Both the position numbers and the translations under genes were made by a program. Shown in pieces: positions 31,070 through 42,599 of a stretch of 64,000 nucleotides of DNA. Positions within the stretch are counted from its first letter, which is position 1; every line of letters begins with the position of its first letter. Source of the DNA: Diphasiastrum complanatum (Eukaryota > Streptophyta > Lycopodiopsida > Lycopodiales > Lycopodiaceae); NCBI GenBank assembly GCA_029204225.1, contig CM055098.1, forward strand, positions 55,597,458 to 55,661,457, written 5' to 3'. The notes below the pieces were generated by a model that was given only the letters and a program-made list of their open reading frames with translations, did not search any database and had not been told where the DNA came from.

Positions 31070-32311
31070 GTCTTCCGCTTGGCACTTGGAAAAGCATGGA
31101 TTTTCGTTCACTTCCGTAAAGCCAGGTGCTTATTATCTGCAAAATTTATTCATCAAAATTGGAAGTCTCCCAATTGGTCGCTACATACAAGCCCTCTTGA
31201 GCACTTCTTGTGAATTTTGCTCGCCTCGTCGTCGTGCCGTTTGCTTTCGCTCGCTCATCTTCCGACCCAGGGCTTCAAAAACTTGGAAGCGGAGCTTACT
31301 TCCGAAATTGAGGGGCCCCATATATTCTCTTATCTTTTCTACGAAGTCCATTTCCTGCCAGTCTTCCACCATGGTCACATAGCGTGACGACATGAAGGCC
31401 GCTCTGTAGTATAGCTTGGCCATCATTTCATGGTCTTCTTCCGATTGGAGGGCGACATTTGGGTTGATTTTGATTAGGCTCTAGGTCTCCATCCCAGTAA
31501 CAATCTTGTTGCATCAGGAAGGCCATGGATCTGCAATACTCGGCACTTTCCTACATGCAAAAATCGGCACTTGATTTGTATTTATGTCCGAAGTCGAGTA
31601 ACTGCAGCCTCAGATCATCCGGGGAGGTTCTCTCTGAAATTCCCAGAATGACTGGCCAGTTTACTAACTCCACTCGGGGCTTTTCCACTGGCATGGGTTT
31701 TTGTGTTTGAGTGGCATGTAGAAAGGATCCACTTGCTTCCATGTCGGTGCCTTCAAATACTCTTGAAGCCGCCTGCTATCTTGGACTTTAGTCCGCCATT
31801 CTAGCTGCGGTTGTAGCGTGGCAATGATCTCGGCCCTGGTGGAGTATTGGCTTTGATCAATGTCTTCTTTGCCTCCCCTCATGTTGGGAGGGTATTTCCT
31901 CTCAAATTTCTCTGACTCCCTTGTGTCGACCAGTTTGCCACTGGGCCTAGTAGGGGGAGTTGTCCTGAGTAGTTGGGATGGCCTTGCCAGATAATCATCT
32001 AAGGCCTTGGTGCCCGTATCTTTCTCTTTTGCTCGCTCACTTGTCGACGGCTCAGCTGCACCCGTGTCTGGTCTGGGCGAGAACCTTCTCGTTTCTAGTT
32101 GGTCTGCCAAAAAGTCATCATCACCCCCCATGTCGATGTTAGTTTCTGGAAGGTCGGGGATGGAATGATCTGGGGAGAGGGGTGCGGGGGTGATAGGTTT
32201 AGGAGGAGGCAGAATCAACAAGTTATACGCAGCACCGGGGGAGTGGAGTTGTTGGAGGAACTCGTCCCGTCGGGCTTTGTAAGTGTCAGTTGGACCTTTT
32301 GATGGGCCCAT
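31070..32311 (-). pseudogene. Unrecognised protein, probably retroelement gag, broken
   Basis: Reading leftward: MGPSKGPTDTYKARRDEFLQ, a Pro-rich acidic middle (LPPPKPITPAPLSPDHSIPD), then YSTRAEIIATLQPQLEWRTK (32311-31664). In shifted frames, VELVNWPVILGISERTSPDD and LYYRAAFMSSRYVTMVEDWQ follow (31426-31181). The length, lack of introns and disordered start fit an N-terminal gag of a Ty3/gypsy-like element, but no zinc knuckle or pol is attached. It could also be a decayed host gene. Confidence -1.
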
Positions 32312-32319
32312 TATTTTGC

Positions 32320-33288
32320 TAGGAGGTGATGAAGAGAGGGGAGATGAAGAATTGGGTAAGTTGGAATGAATGTTTCAGAAAAATTAAATGCAGAGTAAGA
32401 GGAAGGGTTAAAGGTGGGAGGGGGTCGAGGAAAAGCCATGGAAGCAGCACCGGCTCACTGGCCACCCGATCTCGAGCTACCGTCTAAAGGGTGGGTTTGC
32501 CCTCTACTCTAGACGACACAACGACTCCACGCCACCTTCTCAGTGTACAATCATCTGCACAATTGTAAATTTTATATAGATGACTATTGTAATCCAATCA
32601 ACATCTGTTGAATTAGAGATAGACAAACTGTAGTTGCTTTCATGCATCAATTTTTTCTTTTAGACTGATTGTCAATAATAAGCTCATAGCTTTTACAGAG
32701 CGGAGTTAGCTCCTGAGCACATGGTTTCGTTCGCTATTGTCTTGGGCTCATAGAATCAATCTGACGTGTATTTCCATACGTAAATCTGAATCAATCATTA
32801 TCTTTTATTGCGTTTAGAGTTCTTGTCAGAGTTGTATGCTTTTCTATTCTCTTTCTGTCTGACTCTCTTACTGCTCTGTCTGAGGGTCTGCTCTTTCTGC
32901 TTCCGAAAACAACCGCACAATTTAACTTTGTTTTGTCTACTATTGTTGAAGTGCATGTACCAAGGGAATCAGTCGACCACCGCTTTCGTGCAGTAGTAGG
33001 ATTGTTTCGATCCAATTTTTCTACCCATCCACATCGGATTCCATTCCCTGACATCATTTGTCCTAGTATTAGGAGAAGTATGCTTGTTGATTGAGTTGGA
33101 ATCCATGTTCTTGTCTTCTCTTTAGCTAGGGCTGTAACTTCTTGTGTTGTAATCATCAAGCTCTCACTTTAGTAGCTCTGTTAGTCCATTTCATCCATAG
33201 TCACTGCAAGTTGAATATTAAAGTATCTTAGCCCTTCCAAGTAAAGTGAGAGTAGAATCTACAAGGGGAAAATGTTCCCAAAACTAGC
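32320..33288. other. No gene seen; LTR/leader-like sequence
   Basis: Mixed sequence without a credible frame. Poly-pyrimidine tracts near 32850-32910. The left part (32330-32520) may be leader of the minus-strand gag-like gene. Confidence -1.
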
Positions 33289-34483
33289 TGTAGCGCAGGC
33301 ATCCCAAAGGGAGCCGGGAACCACGACTTAGCTTCCCAGCCTTCAACTCTTGCCATCCAAACCCACTTGACATACAAGCAGCCAACTCGTCAGACTTAAC
33401 CAACTTGAAGTTACGCAAACCAACATTGAGATCCAACCTGGCGCCATGCCAGATCGGGGGTCCCGACGTGGGTGACTTCCCTCCAAGCAAGCCGCCCGAC
33501 ATACATCAAACTTAACCAACTCGAAGCTTCGTTACAAACGAGTAACATCCATTCCAAGCAAGCGGTCTGACTTACATCAGACTTAACCAACTGATAGCTT
33601 CGTCACGAGCGCTGGAAGCCAACCTGGCGCCACGCCAGACTGGACAGCCATAAACAGGTAACATCCACCCAAGCAAGCCATCCAACTCAGCCGACAGGTT
33701 AGAGCCCGTTCCCCAAGAGCTTAACCCATTCACGTTCATGCAAGGAACACTCAGAACCACAAGCCGCGACAGATATGGAAACAACCAGTTCCTGGACCAA
33801 ATGGTCCTGACAGCATACCGCTGGCGCCACGGACCGAATGGTCCCGACGGCATACCGCTGGCGTCCCGGGATACGACCCTCAGCTATGTGCCAAGTTAAA
33901 AATTTTGAAAGCGGCCTTACAACTGGCGCTTTTACCGAACACTGAAACCCAGAAGGTAATCAGAGTCAGTTTGAGGAAAATCCCACTTTATTGATAAATC
34001 TGAGAAGGTTACATTTCAAGTGTGTGACCGACCCTAGTCTCCGGGGCGCTAGCATGCCAAGGCGAGAGCCATGACAACATTCCAGCAAGGGAGGCTGAGA
34101 CTTGGTTGGAGCTCGCCCTGAGTCGCAACCCGCACTGGTGTGATTCGGCACCCCCCCTCATACCAAGCACTCTACCCAAGCTGGTAAAGCACGTTTTTCT
34201 CTCTCTAGGATTTTCTCTTTCTAGAAAGTCATTTTCTCTCTCTAGATTTTATTGATCCCCAGGCTTCCTTTAATCATGCCTAGATCGTGTGAGGTGATTG
34301 CACATCGATCTGAGCTCTCTGGACTTCGCTAGAACCGATCAAAGATTTTCAGCCATAGGAACTTGGCGCCGGCTGGATTCTGGTCACAGTGGCGCCGGGA
34401 GCAGCAGGGGCGCTGCTGGCGCCGGGGACATAGCTGGCGCCGATGGCGCCGGAAGTAAAGCTTGTAAAGGTAGCTTTACAACA
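33289..34483 (-). mobile_element. Solo LTR of the LARD family
   Basis: 1195 bp, same sequence as both LTRs of the element at 41296-46397 but in reverse. Minus-strand ends are TGTTGTAAAGC and GCGCTACA. It is flanked by a perfect 5-bp direct repeat CTAGC (33284-33288 and 34484-34488). This is the signature of an inserted element reduced to one LTR by homologous recombination between its LTRs. It contains five GGCGCC sites in the U3 array and an AATAAA near the presumed R/U5 border (minus strand). Confidence -1.
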
Positions 34484-34488
34484 CTAGC

Positions 34489-34650
34489 TGACCATTCCCA
34501 AGAGAAAATATTTTTATAGGTGAGCGGTAACAACTTAAAGTCTTTTAACTCTTGGCCCTGGCCAATCACAATATCTCCTATGAAGACTAGTGTCTCTTCC
34601 TCGCTAACTTGCACTAGATTGAAAGATTTTATTTTTAGTAAGGCCATTGT
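34489..34650 (-). pseudogene. Short fragment at the solo-LTR insertion site
   Basis: A minus-strand frame KIKSFNLVQVSEEETLVFIG followed by ELKDFKLLPLTYKNIFSWEW resembles the linker between protease and RT in Ty3/gypsy pol (KDVFAW-type). It is interrupted by the solo LTR. Low confidence. Confidence -1.
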
Positions 34651-35800
34651 AAACTATTGGATTGTCATTAAATATCTCATTCTCATTTTATCTAGGCCTC
34701 AACATTATTATGATAACTTAATCCGTAGTGTAGTGCTAGATGACCTAACCTAGATGAAAGTGCTCATTCTAGCTAGTCTATCAAATTTGAAATTTACTCA
34801 TAATACCACAAATCAATAATTAGTTTGACGCAAGAAGAAAAAGTCCAACATACGACTCTTTGGCGGAAAGAAATGATTTAGTAGTAGATCTATTGTGTGA
34901 GGTTGGCGCAATAATGTCTATGCCAATATTTAGTAACTTTTTGCCAACAATGTGCCAATATAAATATAAAGATGTGACTAAGACAATGTGCTAATTTGGA
35001 AACAAATATATATTAAAAAAAAATATGTTAATCTAAAAGTGAAAAAATGTGACTAAGACCTTAAGAGAGGTTCAACAAGTCATTCCATATGTCTCAATCA
35101 TAACACAAACACTTTCATGAATAGATTTAGACCATTAGTTGAATATTACTCCACATTTATTGTAGAATCTTCACAACTATTATGGAATGAGTTCTACATA
35201 TATCCAAATGGAACTAATAGGAAAGATTTCTATTATCCATCACAACTAGTTATTATGTTAACATTTAAACTCAATTGCATGATGTAAGCAACGTGTGTGA
35301 AGAAATTCATATGAACTCATCTTATTGCAAAAAAACAATATTATGTTTTGATCAAAGGAGGTGGAATTTTGAAGTTCTCATAAATATCCTCCAACGATAA
35401 AAGTTTATGTATCGAAATTACTAGATAATCAATGATTCACCAAAGATCATAAAAGAATATAAAGTAAAACTTGCATAAACATTGGATATTTTGAAGATTT
35501 TTGAAGAACCAACATGTATATAAGTTTGCTTCTTCTTATTTGGCTTTGTGGACAACCACCTTTTGTTGCACATAGGTACTCATTGCAAGTTCAAAGAAGA
35601 GCTTGCATAGGGAGTGCTTTTGTTGTACATTGTAGACGAAGGCATTGTTGGTAGCGTCGATATCAATTCACCATCCATCTAAATAACATTTTGGATATCA
35701 CGTATTTGACAACTCGTAGAGCTCTCAAGACAAGGAATAACCCAAAGCTTTGATTGCACATTATTATACTTTGAGGAAGAGGAGGAGGATCAACAAGAGC
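34650..35800. other. A/T-rich spacer, no gene seen
   Basis: More than 65% A/T by eye, stops in all frames. It probably includes the upstream region of the lipase; a possible TATA-like TTATTATACTTTG lies at about 35760-35773. Confidence -1.
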
Positions 35801-35811
35801 AAAAGGTAAGC

Positions 35812-37110
35812 ATGAAGAACGTGGACATGGAGTGCCAAAATGTGGATGCATTGTTGGTGAAGCTAAAAACCCACAAACAAGAGGCGGTGGATTGCCTCAT
35901 AGCTTCCAGAGCAGCTTATGAGCCTACTTTGGATGGCATCGCTGATGTATTGGAACGTAGCTATGAAGTGGACACGAGTAGATACGAGCTTCTCTATCAC
36001 CGAGAACAACCCACGTTCTTGCCAGCACGATGGCTCGACAACCAAGAGCAAGTGTACGTGATCGTAAGAAGCAACAACGGGTACGTGATGGTAGCTTTCA
36101 GGGGCACCTTCACTCTCCAAGATGCCATCCAAGACATGAAGTTGTCGACGGTCCCGGTCCCTTTTGGAGAGGGGCGGGCTCACGTGGGGTTTGCAGCGAG
36201 GGCTCTCACCATGCCGGTGCAACTATTCATGAACTTGCCTCGGCCAGGGGAGAAGCTGATATTCACGGGGCACTCGCTAGGAGGGGCAGTGGCATCCCTC
36301 ACTGCTCTAAGGTTTCTAGAGGCTGTCTCAGCAGGTGAGTCTCCTCTCTCAAGGGATAGAGTCCTGTGTGTGACATTTGGAACTGCGCCATTCGCCAATC
36401 AGGAGCTGGCCATGTACATCAATTCTGAATACAGGGATCGGTTTTATCACCTGGTGTCCAGGCATGACTTTGTGCCTCGTGCCCACAATATATTGCCCAG
36501 GCTCTTCTTTCCCTTGGCACACCAATTCGCCCAGAAGATCCGACAGAGTGGGCACGTGAAAGCAGCCCAGCGCTTCATAGAAGAGTCAATGCCATCCACC
36601 CTCCACAAGCCAGCCAAGCAGCTGGAGGAAATCTTCTCTGCCCTTTGCCCTGCCACAGGCTTCATCGACTTCGTGCGCGACTGCATCGCCAATGACGAAG
36701 ATGCGCTCTTCTATGGCCTCTGAGGCTATGTTCTGCTCTTCAATCCAGATGCCAAGGACGCCGAATCTGTTGTTGAAGTGGATCGGATGGAGAATATGAC
36801 ACCCGGTTTCTGTGCAGAAGGCAAGAGCACCCTGGCAGTGCTGTTCGAGCATGGATTGGGCAATCACTATTCCTGTATTCTCCGGGGACTGTTTGACAGG
36901 CCACATGATTCTTCTTCTAATTCCAAACAAAGACCACAATCAGCACGTTCGCTGGGTGGAGCTGGGTATAAGAGCTTCAACAAGTCCATGAAAGGATTGT
37001 CCACTTCTATTATGCCTTTTCTTTCCGACCCAGCAAGTGCACTTTTGGGGAATGTTGCTCGATTGCTACTGATGATGGTCAACAATGACATCCCTTGTGC
37101 AGCAATCTAA
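35812..37110 (+). pseudogene. Class-3 lipase with one in-frame stop
   Basis: Intronless frame, more G/C-rich than its flanks. It contains YVMVAFRGTFTLQDAIQDMK (oxyanion region), FTGHSLGGAVASLTAL with the nucleophile Ser in GHSLG (about residues 145-160), VTFGTAPFANQEL, and FYHLVSRHDFVPRAHNILPR with the likely catalytic Asp. This is the alpha/beta-hydrolase class-3 lipase family (PF01764), in the EDS1/PAD4/DAD1-like style; EDS1 relatives have GxYxF after the lipase core. The frame meets TGA at 36721-36723 and then continues unbroken in the same frame for 128 codons (GYVLLFNPDAKDAESVVEVD ... NDIPCAAI). The full protein would be about 432 residues; the truncated one, 303, lacks the C-terminal part. 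The catalytic His is not clearly identified. Cytosolic or plastid acyl-lipid hydrolase by family. Lipase call sure; pseudogene, readthrough or sequence error undecided. Confidence -1.
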
Positions 37111-38040
37111 CGAATAGACTAGAACCTAGCCCTGCAGTGACTCATTTCTGGTACTAATTGTTGTACACATCTCTGTTCATGCCCCGGCCATCTGCCCCTG
37201 ACTCGGAAAGAAAGCAAAAGACTTTAACTCATCCCCCCTCGCATTCCACTTAACACAGTTCTGTGCGATACTGATATATTCATGTATAGATCTATTACGC
37301 TACTCCTTTCTTGTTCTGTCTGCACTCTACCCTGGATTCAAGCTCCAGGAAAATTGAAATGTAGATTTACACGTCTCCTCACCCAGCTGGTATGTTTACA
37401 GACATATCTGTTTATCTCCCTACGAAATGGAACATATCAGCTCTACGTTTTTGTAGAAGCCCTCTGTAGAGCGACGCAACTACAGCCCCTCTCTCGCTTC
37501 GTATAAGCTGTTTCATACCTTCACTCGGGAGGAGATGATAACTCGTACCTTATTATACATACTTGCAATGTAACTTCCTAGATAGATCGTAAACAGATGT
37601 ATGTAGTGACGATATTTTAAGCACACTTGGAAGCAAATGTATTTCATTCCATCCAGCAAGCAAATCTCTTCACATACTCGTACTGCGTTTTGTTATCTGT
37701 TAAAACTAGACTTCATTTTGTGTGTATTAACTCCTCCCAACTGGTAAAGTACGTAAGTCTTCATCTAAGCAGCTTGCTTTTGATTGTTTCGTGTTCACTT
37801 TGATTGCTTGCCCTTCCCCTTAAATTTCACTACAAATCCTGAACGCTGTTCATTCAATTCATTGTTTGTCTGCCGCTATATATTGTTTTAGTGCGCCTTA
37901 ACCGTCAGGATTTCTAAACGCTATCGCAATGGACATACATATGCATAGTATCCCAACCTAATTAAACTTATTGTATAAGAATATAGTTGTGCTACATGGG
38001 CTCTAATTTACTCCACAACTCAAATCCATCCTAGTTCACA
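37111..38040. other. Downstream of lipase, no gene seen
   Basis: No supportable coding region. Probably holds the lipase 3' UTR. Confidence -1.
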
Positions 38041-38043
38041 GAG

Positions 38044-39117
38044 TGTAACACATGTACAACATGTGTACTTTTCACACGGTTGGGGACAACCCAAACAATG
38101 TGAATGATCTCCTAAGGTGTGTGTGATTGCACATAGATCTATCATCAACAAGATACAAGCAAACTAGCTTGAAAAATCTTTGGCAAAAGCACTTGAACAT
38201 GCATGAATCATTCACCATCCATCAAACACATTGAGAGTCAACTTGTGATGAAAAAAACTAAGTACAAAAGTGGCTTGCTCTCGAGTAGAGAGAGAATACA
38301 TGATGTAGCTCTCGGGTAGAGAGAGAGAGAGTATATGAAAAATTCTATGTGTAGAATCAAGATCTCTCCAAAAAACTCAATGTAGAATGGGCTCTCTCTC
38401 ACTCTCTCATAGTAGCTCTAGATCCAAGAGAGTAGACAATGGTGAAACATGATTGGACCACCTATATGCCACCTCTTACAATGATTGGGCCATTTTGGTG
38501 CATCTCACTTCATGATTGGTCCATATTAGCAAATGAGAGCAAGAGGTGCTATGTACATAATCCTCTACCATCAAGCCAAGTGTAAGCAACCTACACTATC
38601 ATGATCTAATCCAAGTCTAAATTTGGCTTAATCACATAACTTACAAGTGTACAAGGAGTGGTTTTTGTAGAGGACCCCCAAACCTCAAGATTAAGGCCTA
38701 TTGACTAATCAAACTTATCATAAATGAACTAAAGTGACTATAAGCATTGAAAAAGTGCGATGGACCGCTGTCTTTACTTATGGATTCCAGTGATACCAAT
38801 GATGAATGCTTATATGTGATTAATAAGAGCATTCCTGCTACTACATTGGCTGTAACTTGCTATGATTGGTTGCTGGATGATTGCTATGGTTGTATGATAG
38901 AAACTATGATGATTGTTGCCTCAGATAAAGAGTAGAATGGCTTCTAATAAGTGTAACATGAAGAAAGCTTGGTTTGATTGTTTCTTCCTAAGAAGACGTA
39001 TGCATAGAACATGATTATCTGTATGATACCGTGGGAACATGCTCCACACATGTGTGAAATTAATATGTAGATGATATTGCAAAATGATCAAGTTAGATTT
39101 TGTCAAATCTTCACAAC
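38044..39117 (-). mobile_element. Old copia LTR region
   Basis: Minus strand: GGATCCACTCAAG..TTTTGAG then TGTTGTGAAGATTTGACAAAA near 39117, aligned by eye with the polypurine tract and LTR start of C4. The other end TGTAACACATGTACAACATG (plus, 38044) resembles the end of the C4 LTR. It contains CTCTCGGGTAGAGAGAGAGAGA at about 38309-38330, also found in C4-type LTRs. Longer than the 820-bp C4 LTR, so it probably holds an insertion. Boundaries approximate. Confidence -1.
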
Positions 39118-40010
39118 ACTCAAAATACTTCTTGAGTGGATCCTTTGATATGAATATGATGTGAAAACGAGCCAAAGGACATTTGATAGTTTCAAGTTCA
39201 CCAAATCAATGAGAGGATTTCTTTGGTGAAAATCCATTGGCAACACCTTTGAAGTGCATTCTATCCATTTGCCACCATTTCCTTTTGTTCTCTCCATGCT
39301 TGAAGAAGATCTTGGGCTTGAAATCTCCACTTCCTTGAAAATAGCTGCACCATAATGAGAGAAATATGAGGCCTCCATGTCTCATAACGACCATGAAGAT
39401 CAAGATCACAAAATAGGAAAAAGCGTTGATTATGAAGATTTTGCATTCTAGCTTGACTAGTCCACAAACTATGAACTTTTTGCATGATAGATCTAATCTT
39501 GAAATAAAAGACTATCTTGATCTTATTGAGGCTACATACTTGCTCAAGGATGTAAGTGTCCTTTGTGGATGATTCACTTAACCTTATGAGAAGTTCATAG
39601 TTTGCCTCACAAAATGAAAAAAACATGATTTTTCACACTATGAATGACTCTCTCATTCTTGCTCTTACAACATCCAAGAGCATACATTTGATGACACAAC
39701 CACTTGCTTTCCAAATGATTTATAGCATGTTCTAAGCCATTATAACATGAAAAAAATCCTTACAAGAGGCATGATACAAGAAGAGAAGCAAAAGTTGATG
39801 TGTTGGATTAGATACCACCTGAAAAGTGCTCCTCTTTTTCATGATTTGTGAACCACAAAGACTCGACCTTCGTGCCATTCTAATTATTATGTAGAAATTT
39901 TGTATCTGACGCATATCCATGCTATCTAAGAACATTATATTGGAAACCCTACGATTTGGTTTGGGTATGAATCATTCAAGAATGATGTGAAAGAGTTGTT
40001 AGATTGGTTT
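39118..40010 (-). pseudogene. Relic of the extra segment seen in C4
   Basis: Minus-strand frames give ESKWLCHQMYALGCCKSKNE, then CEANYELLIRLSESSTKDTY, ILEQVCSLNKIKIVFYFKIR and LDLHGRYETWRP. C4 at 60902-61560 has FESKILYCQKYALGSSKNKI, CEANCKLLLRLSEASKVDTY (F before C), ILERVTSLKKIKIVFDIKIR and LDLHDPYEAWKP in the same order. The segment is therefore homologous over about 0.8-0.9 kb and lies, in both, directly before the 3' LTR. Function unknown; frames are broken here. Confidence -1.
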
Positions 40011-40433
40011 GTAAATAGAATTTGAAGGTATCTCTTTATACTCATAAGTATGTCGTTATGTATGTTGAAAAACGTTGTGAAGAGCGGTAGATATTTGAGT
40101 AAAATGGAAACAACCATCTCATGAATGTTCATGATGCGTGTGGTTTGTCTATAACTCAAAAATTGTCAAAAGAAGTCATGCCTGGATGATGGTAGATGTG
40201 GTTTCAATTAAATGCCTAAACAACTTTCAAAGAGTATTCAAGCTTGCTTGTTGTAATATGTTTCAATAAGTGACGAACCTGCACAAAGCATAGATGATAA
40301 TTTAGTGTCAATTGATAAGACTCTCTATTATGGCCATATTCGATTAAGGACCTGGAATAGTCCTAATATGGTAGGCCGACCCTCCAGTGTTCGAGATTAT
40401 TGGTCATGCCGAGATTTAATTTCATGTTGAGGC
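40011..40433. other. No gene seen
   Basis: A/T-rich sequence between two copia relics; no credible frame. Confidence -1.
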
Positions 40434-40921
40434 TGTTAAAAGTATAGTACTAAGGACCATAAATGGATCTTTGAATGATCCACAAGGTTGATTGTGTCAT
40501 CAGAAAACAAGATAATCCAACTTCACATGTGTGGAAATGAGGCTGTAGTACGGCCTGTAGACAGAGTTTAGAGTGTGCCAAAGCTAGGTTTCATTGGAAT
40601 CAAAAGCAATCACAATACATAGACAGAAAACTCGAGTTTCTCCTTGAGGCTCCAAAAAGTTTCTATCTCCTCACTATGGAGAATAAGAATACATAGTAAA
40701 AGACACTAATGTGAAAACCCTAGCCTAGATCCAAGAGTCATGTTGTTAGGTGCATGATAGATACAAATCTCATCATAAATCATGGTCTAGATCCTACAAA
40801 GTAGGAATCACTACCAAATGGACAAAACCACTCCTCTTGACTCGTGGTAAGCTACTTTAGATGTGAATTTACAAGTGGCACTTTGGCCATTCAAGTAACT
40901 AACAAACAATATTGACAAAAT
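40434..40921 (-). repeat. Truncated copia LTR
   Basis: Minus-strand partial copy of the LTR at 50809-51497 (shared TTTATGGTCCTTAGTACTRTA, CCTTGTGGATCATTCAAAGA and GGATCTAGACCATGATTTAT). It starts TGTTAAAAGTATAG on plus and breaks off after AATATTGACAAAATG. The rest of its element is not adjacent. Confidence -1.
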
Positions 40922-41290
40922 GCCAAATCTTGTGGTCCATGTTTCTCTCCCATCACAAGTTCTGGACCATCGATGCATCTGACACCTCATCCAAAGGTCC
41001 AAACTGCATCTGGGTGTTGAACCGTGCTCCTACAATCGCTATGGCCTTTCAGACGCTACAGCATCCATCGCGTTGGGCACGCGCGAGCTGCCCGCTCTCT
41101 CTCACGACTTCCTCCTCTCTTTCTACCAGCTATGGCTGCCAAGCCTTGGATATGATCTGGCTCGCTTGCTGGCTTGCGGCTCCACAAAGCCTCTTCAGAT
41201 CTGATTCGCACTGCTAAGGCGCCCTCCTCTGAGTTTTTACAGCTTGCAAAACGGATCAGTATAGAGAGACATCTCTGATTTTGTGCTCCC
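40922..41290. other. Unassigned sequence left of the LARD
   Basis: Continuous with 46403 onward before the LARD inserted. Probably leader sequence of a minus-strand retroelement whose primer site lies near 46803-46815; on the minus strand a frame KRGGSRERERAARA is short and unconvincing. Confidence -1.
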
Positions 41291-41295
41291 AAACC

Positions 41296-42503
41296 TGTTG
41301 TAAAGCTACCTTTACAAGCTTTACTTCCGGCGCCATCGGCGCCAGTTATGTCCCCGGCGCCAGCAGCGCCCCTGCTGCTCCCGGCGCCAATGGCGCCGGC
41401 GCCGCTCCCGGCGCCACTGTGACCAGAATCCAGCCGGCGCCATGTTCCTATGGCTGAAAATCTTTGATCGGTTCTAGCGAAGTCCAGAGAGCTCAGATCG
41501 ATGTGCAATCACCTCACACGATCTAGGCATGATTAAAGGAAGCCTGGGGATCAATAAAATCTAGAGAGAGAAAATGACTTTCTAGAAAGAGAAAATCCTA
41601 GAGAGAGAAAAACGTGCTTTACCAGCTTGGGTAGAGTGCTTGGTATGAGGGGGGGTGCCGAATCACACCAATACTATAGGGGAGTGCGGGTTGCGACTCA
41701 GGGCGAGCTCCAACCAAGTCTCAGCCTCCCTTGCTGGAATGTTGTCATGGCTCTCGCCTTGGCATGCTAGCGCCCCGGAGACTAGGGTCGGTCACACACT
41801 TGAGATGTAACCTTCTCAAATTTATCAATAAAGTGGGATTTTCCTCAAACTGACTCTGATTACCGTCTGGGTTTCAGTGTTCGGTAAAAGCGCCAGTTGT
41901 AAGGCCGCTTTCAAAATTTTTAACTTGGCACATAGCTGAGGGTCGTCTCCCGGGACGCCAGCGGTATGCTGTCGGGACCATTTGGTCCAAGAACTGGTTG
42001 TTTCCATATCTGTCGCGGCTTGTGGTTCTGAGTGTTCCTTGCATGAACGTGAATGGGTTAAGCTCTTGGGGAACGGGCTCTAACCTGTCGGCTGAGTTGG
42101 ATGGCTTGCTTGGGTGGATGTTACCTGTTTATGGCTGTCCAGTCTGGCGTGGCGCCAGGTTGGCTTCCAGCGCTCGTGACGAAGCTTTCAGTTGGTTAAG
42201 TCTGATGTAAGTCAGACCGCTTGCTTGGAATGGATGTTACTCGTTTGTAACGAAGCTTCGAGTTGGTTAAGTTTGATGTATGTCGGGCGGCTTGCTTGGA
42301 GGGAAGTCACCCACGTCGGGACCCCCGATCTGGCATGGCGCCAGGTTGGATCTCAATGTTGGTTTTCAGAACTTCAAGTTGGTTAAGTCTGATCGTTGTT
42401 GGCGAGTTGGCTGCTTGTATGTCAAGTGGGTTTGGATGGCAAGAGTTGAAGGCTGGGAAGCTAAGTCGTGGTTCCCGGCTCCCTTTGGGAGGCCTGCGCT
42501 ACA
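41296..42503 (+). repeat. LARD 5' LTR
   Basis: 1208 bp. U3 starts with TGTTGTAAAGCTACC and carries eight GGCGCC sites in about 120 bp. AATAAA at about 41827 is a plausible poly(A) signal. It ends GCGCTACA before the primer site. Confidence -1.
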
Positions 42504-42599
42504 TGTGGTATCAGAGCCGACTGGCCGGTCAGCTATGCGAATCTCACGGAAATGGCCACGGTTTGGGGTTCATCAAGACAACTATTGTGCAAGGTGCTG

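Noticed and set aside
32791-33159. A 122-codon minus-strand gene
   Set aside because: No motif, low-complexity basic/Thr-rich composition, in LTR/leader-like sequence.
33284-34151. Small proteins such as those read from 33502, 33853 and 34151 leftward, and identical ones at 41998-42687 and 45562-46506
   Set aside because: They lie within LTRs of the LARD family and are repeated only because the LTR is repeated; frames differ by indels between copies.
36030-36692. Alternative frames inside the lipase on both strands
   Set aside because: They are by-products of the G/C-rich lipase coding sequence; only the frame with GHSLGG has family motifs.
41056-41508. A 150-codon Ala/Gly-rich minus-strand protein
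   Set aside because: It spans the LARD insertion point and translates the GGCGCC array; it did not exist before the insertion.
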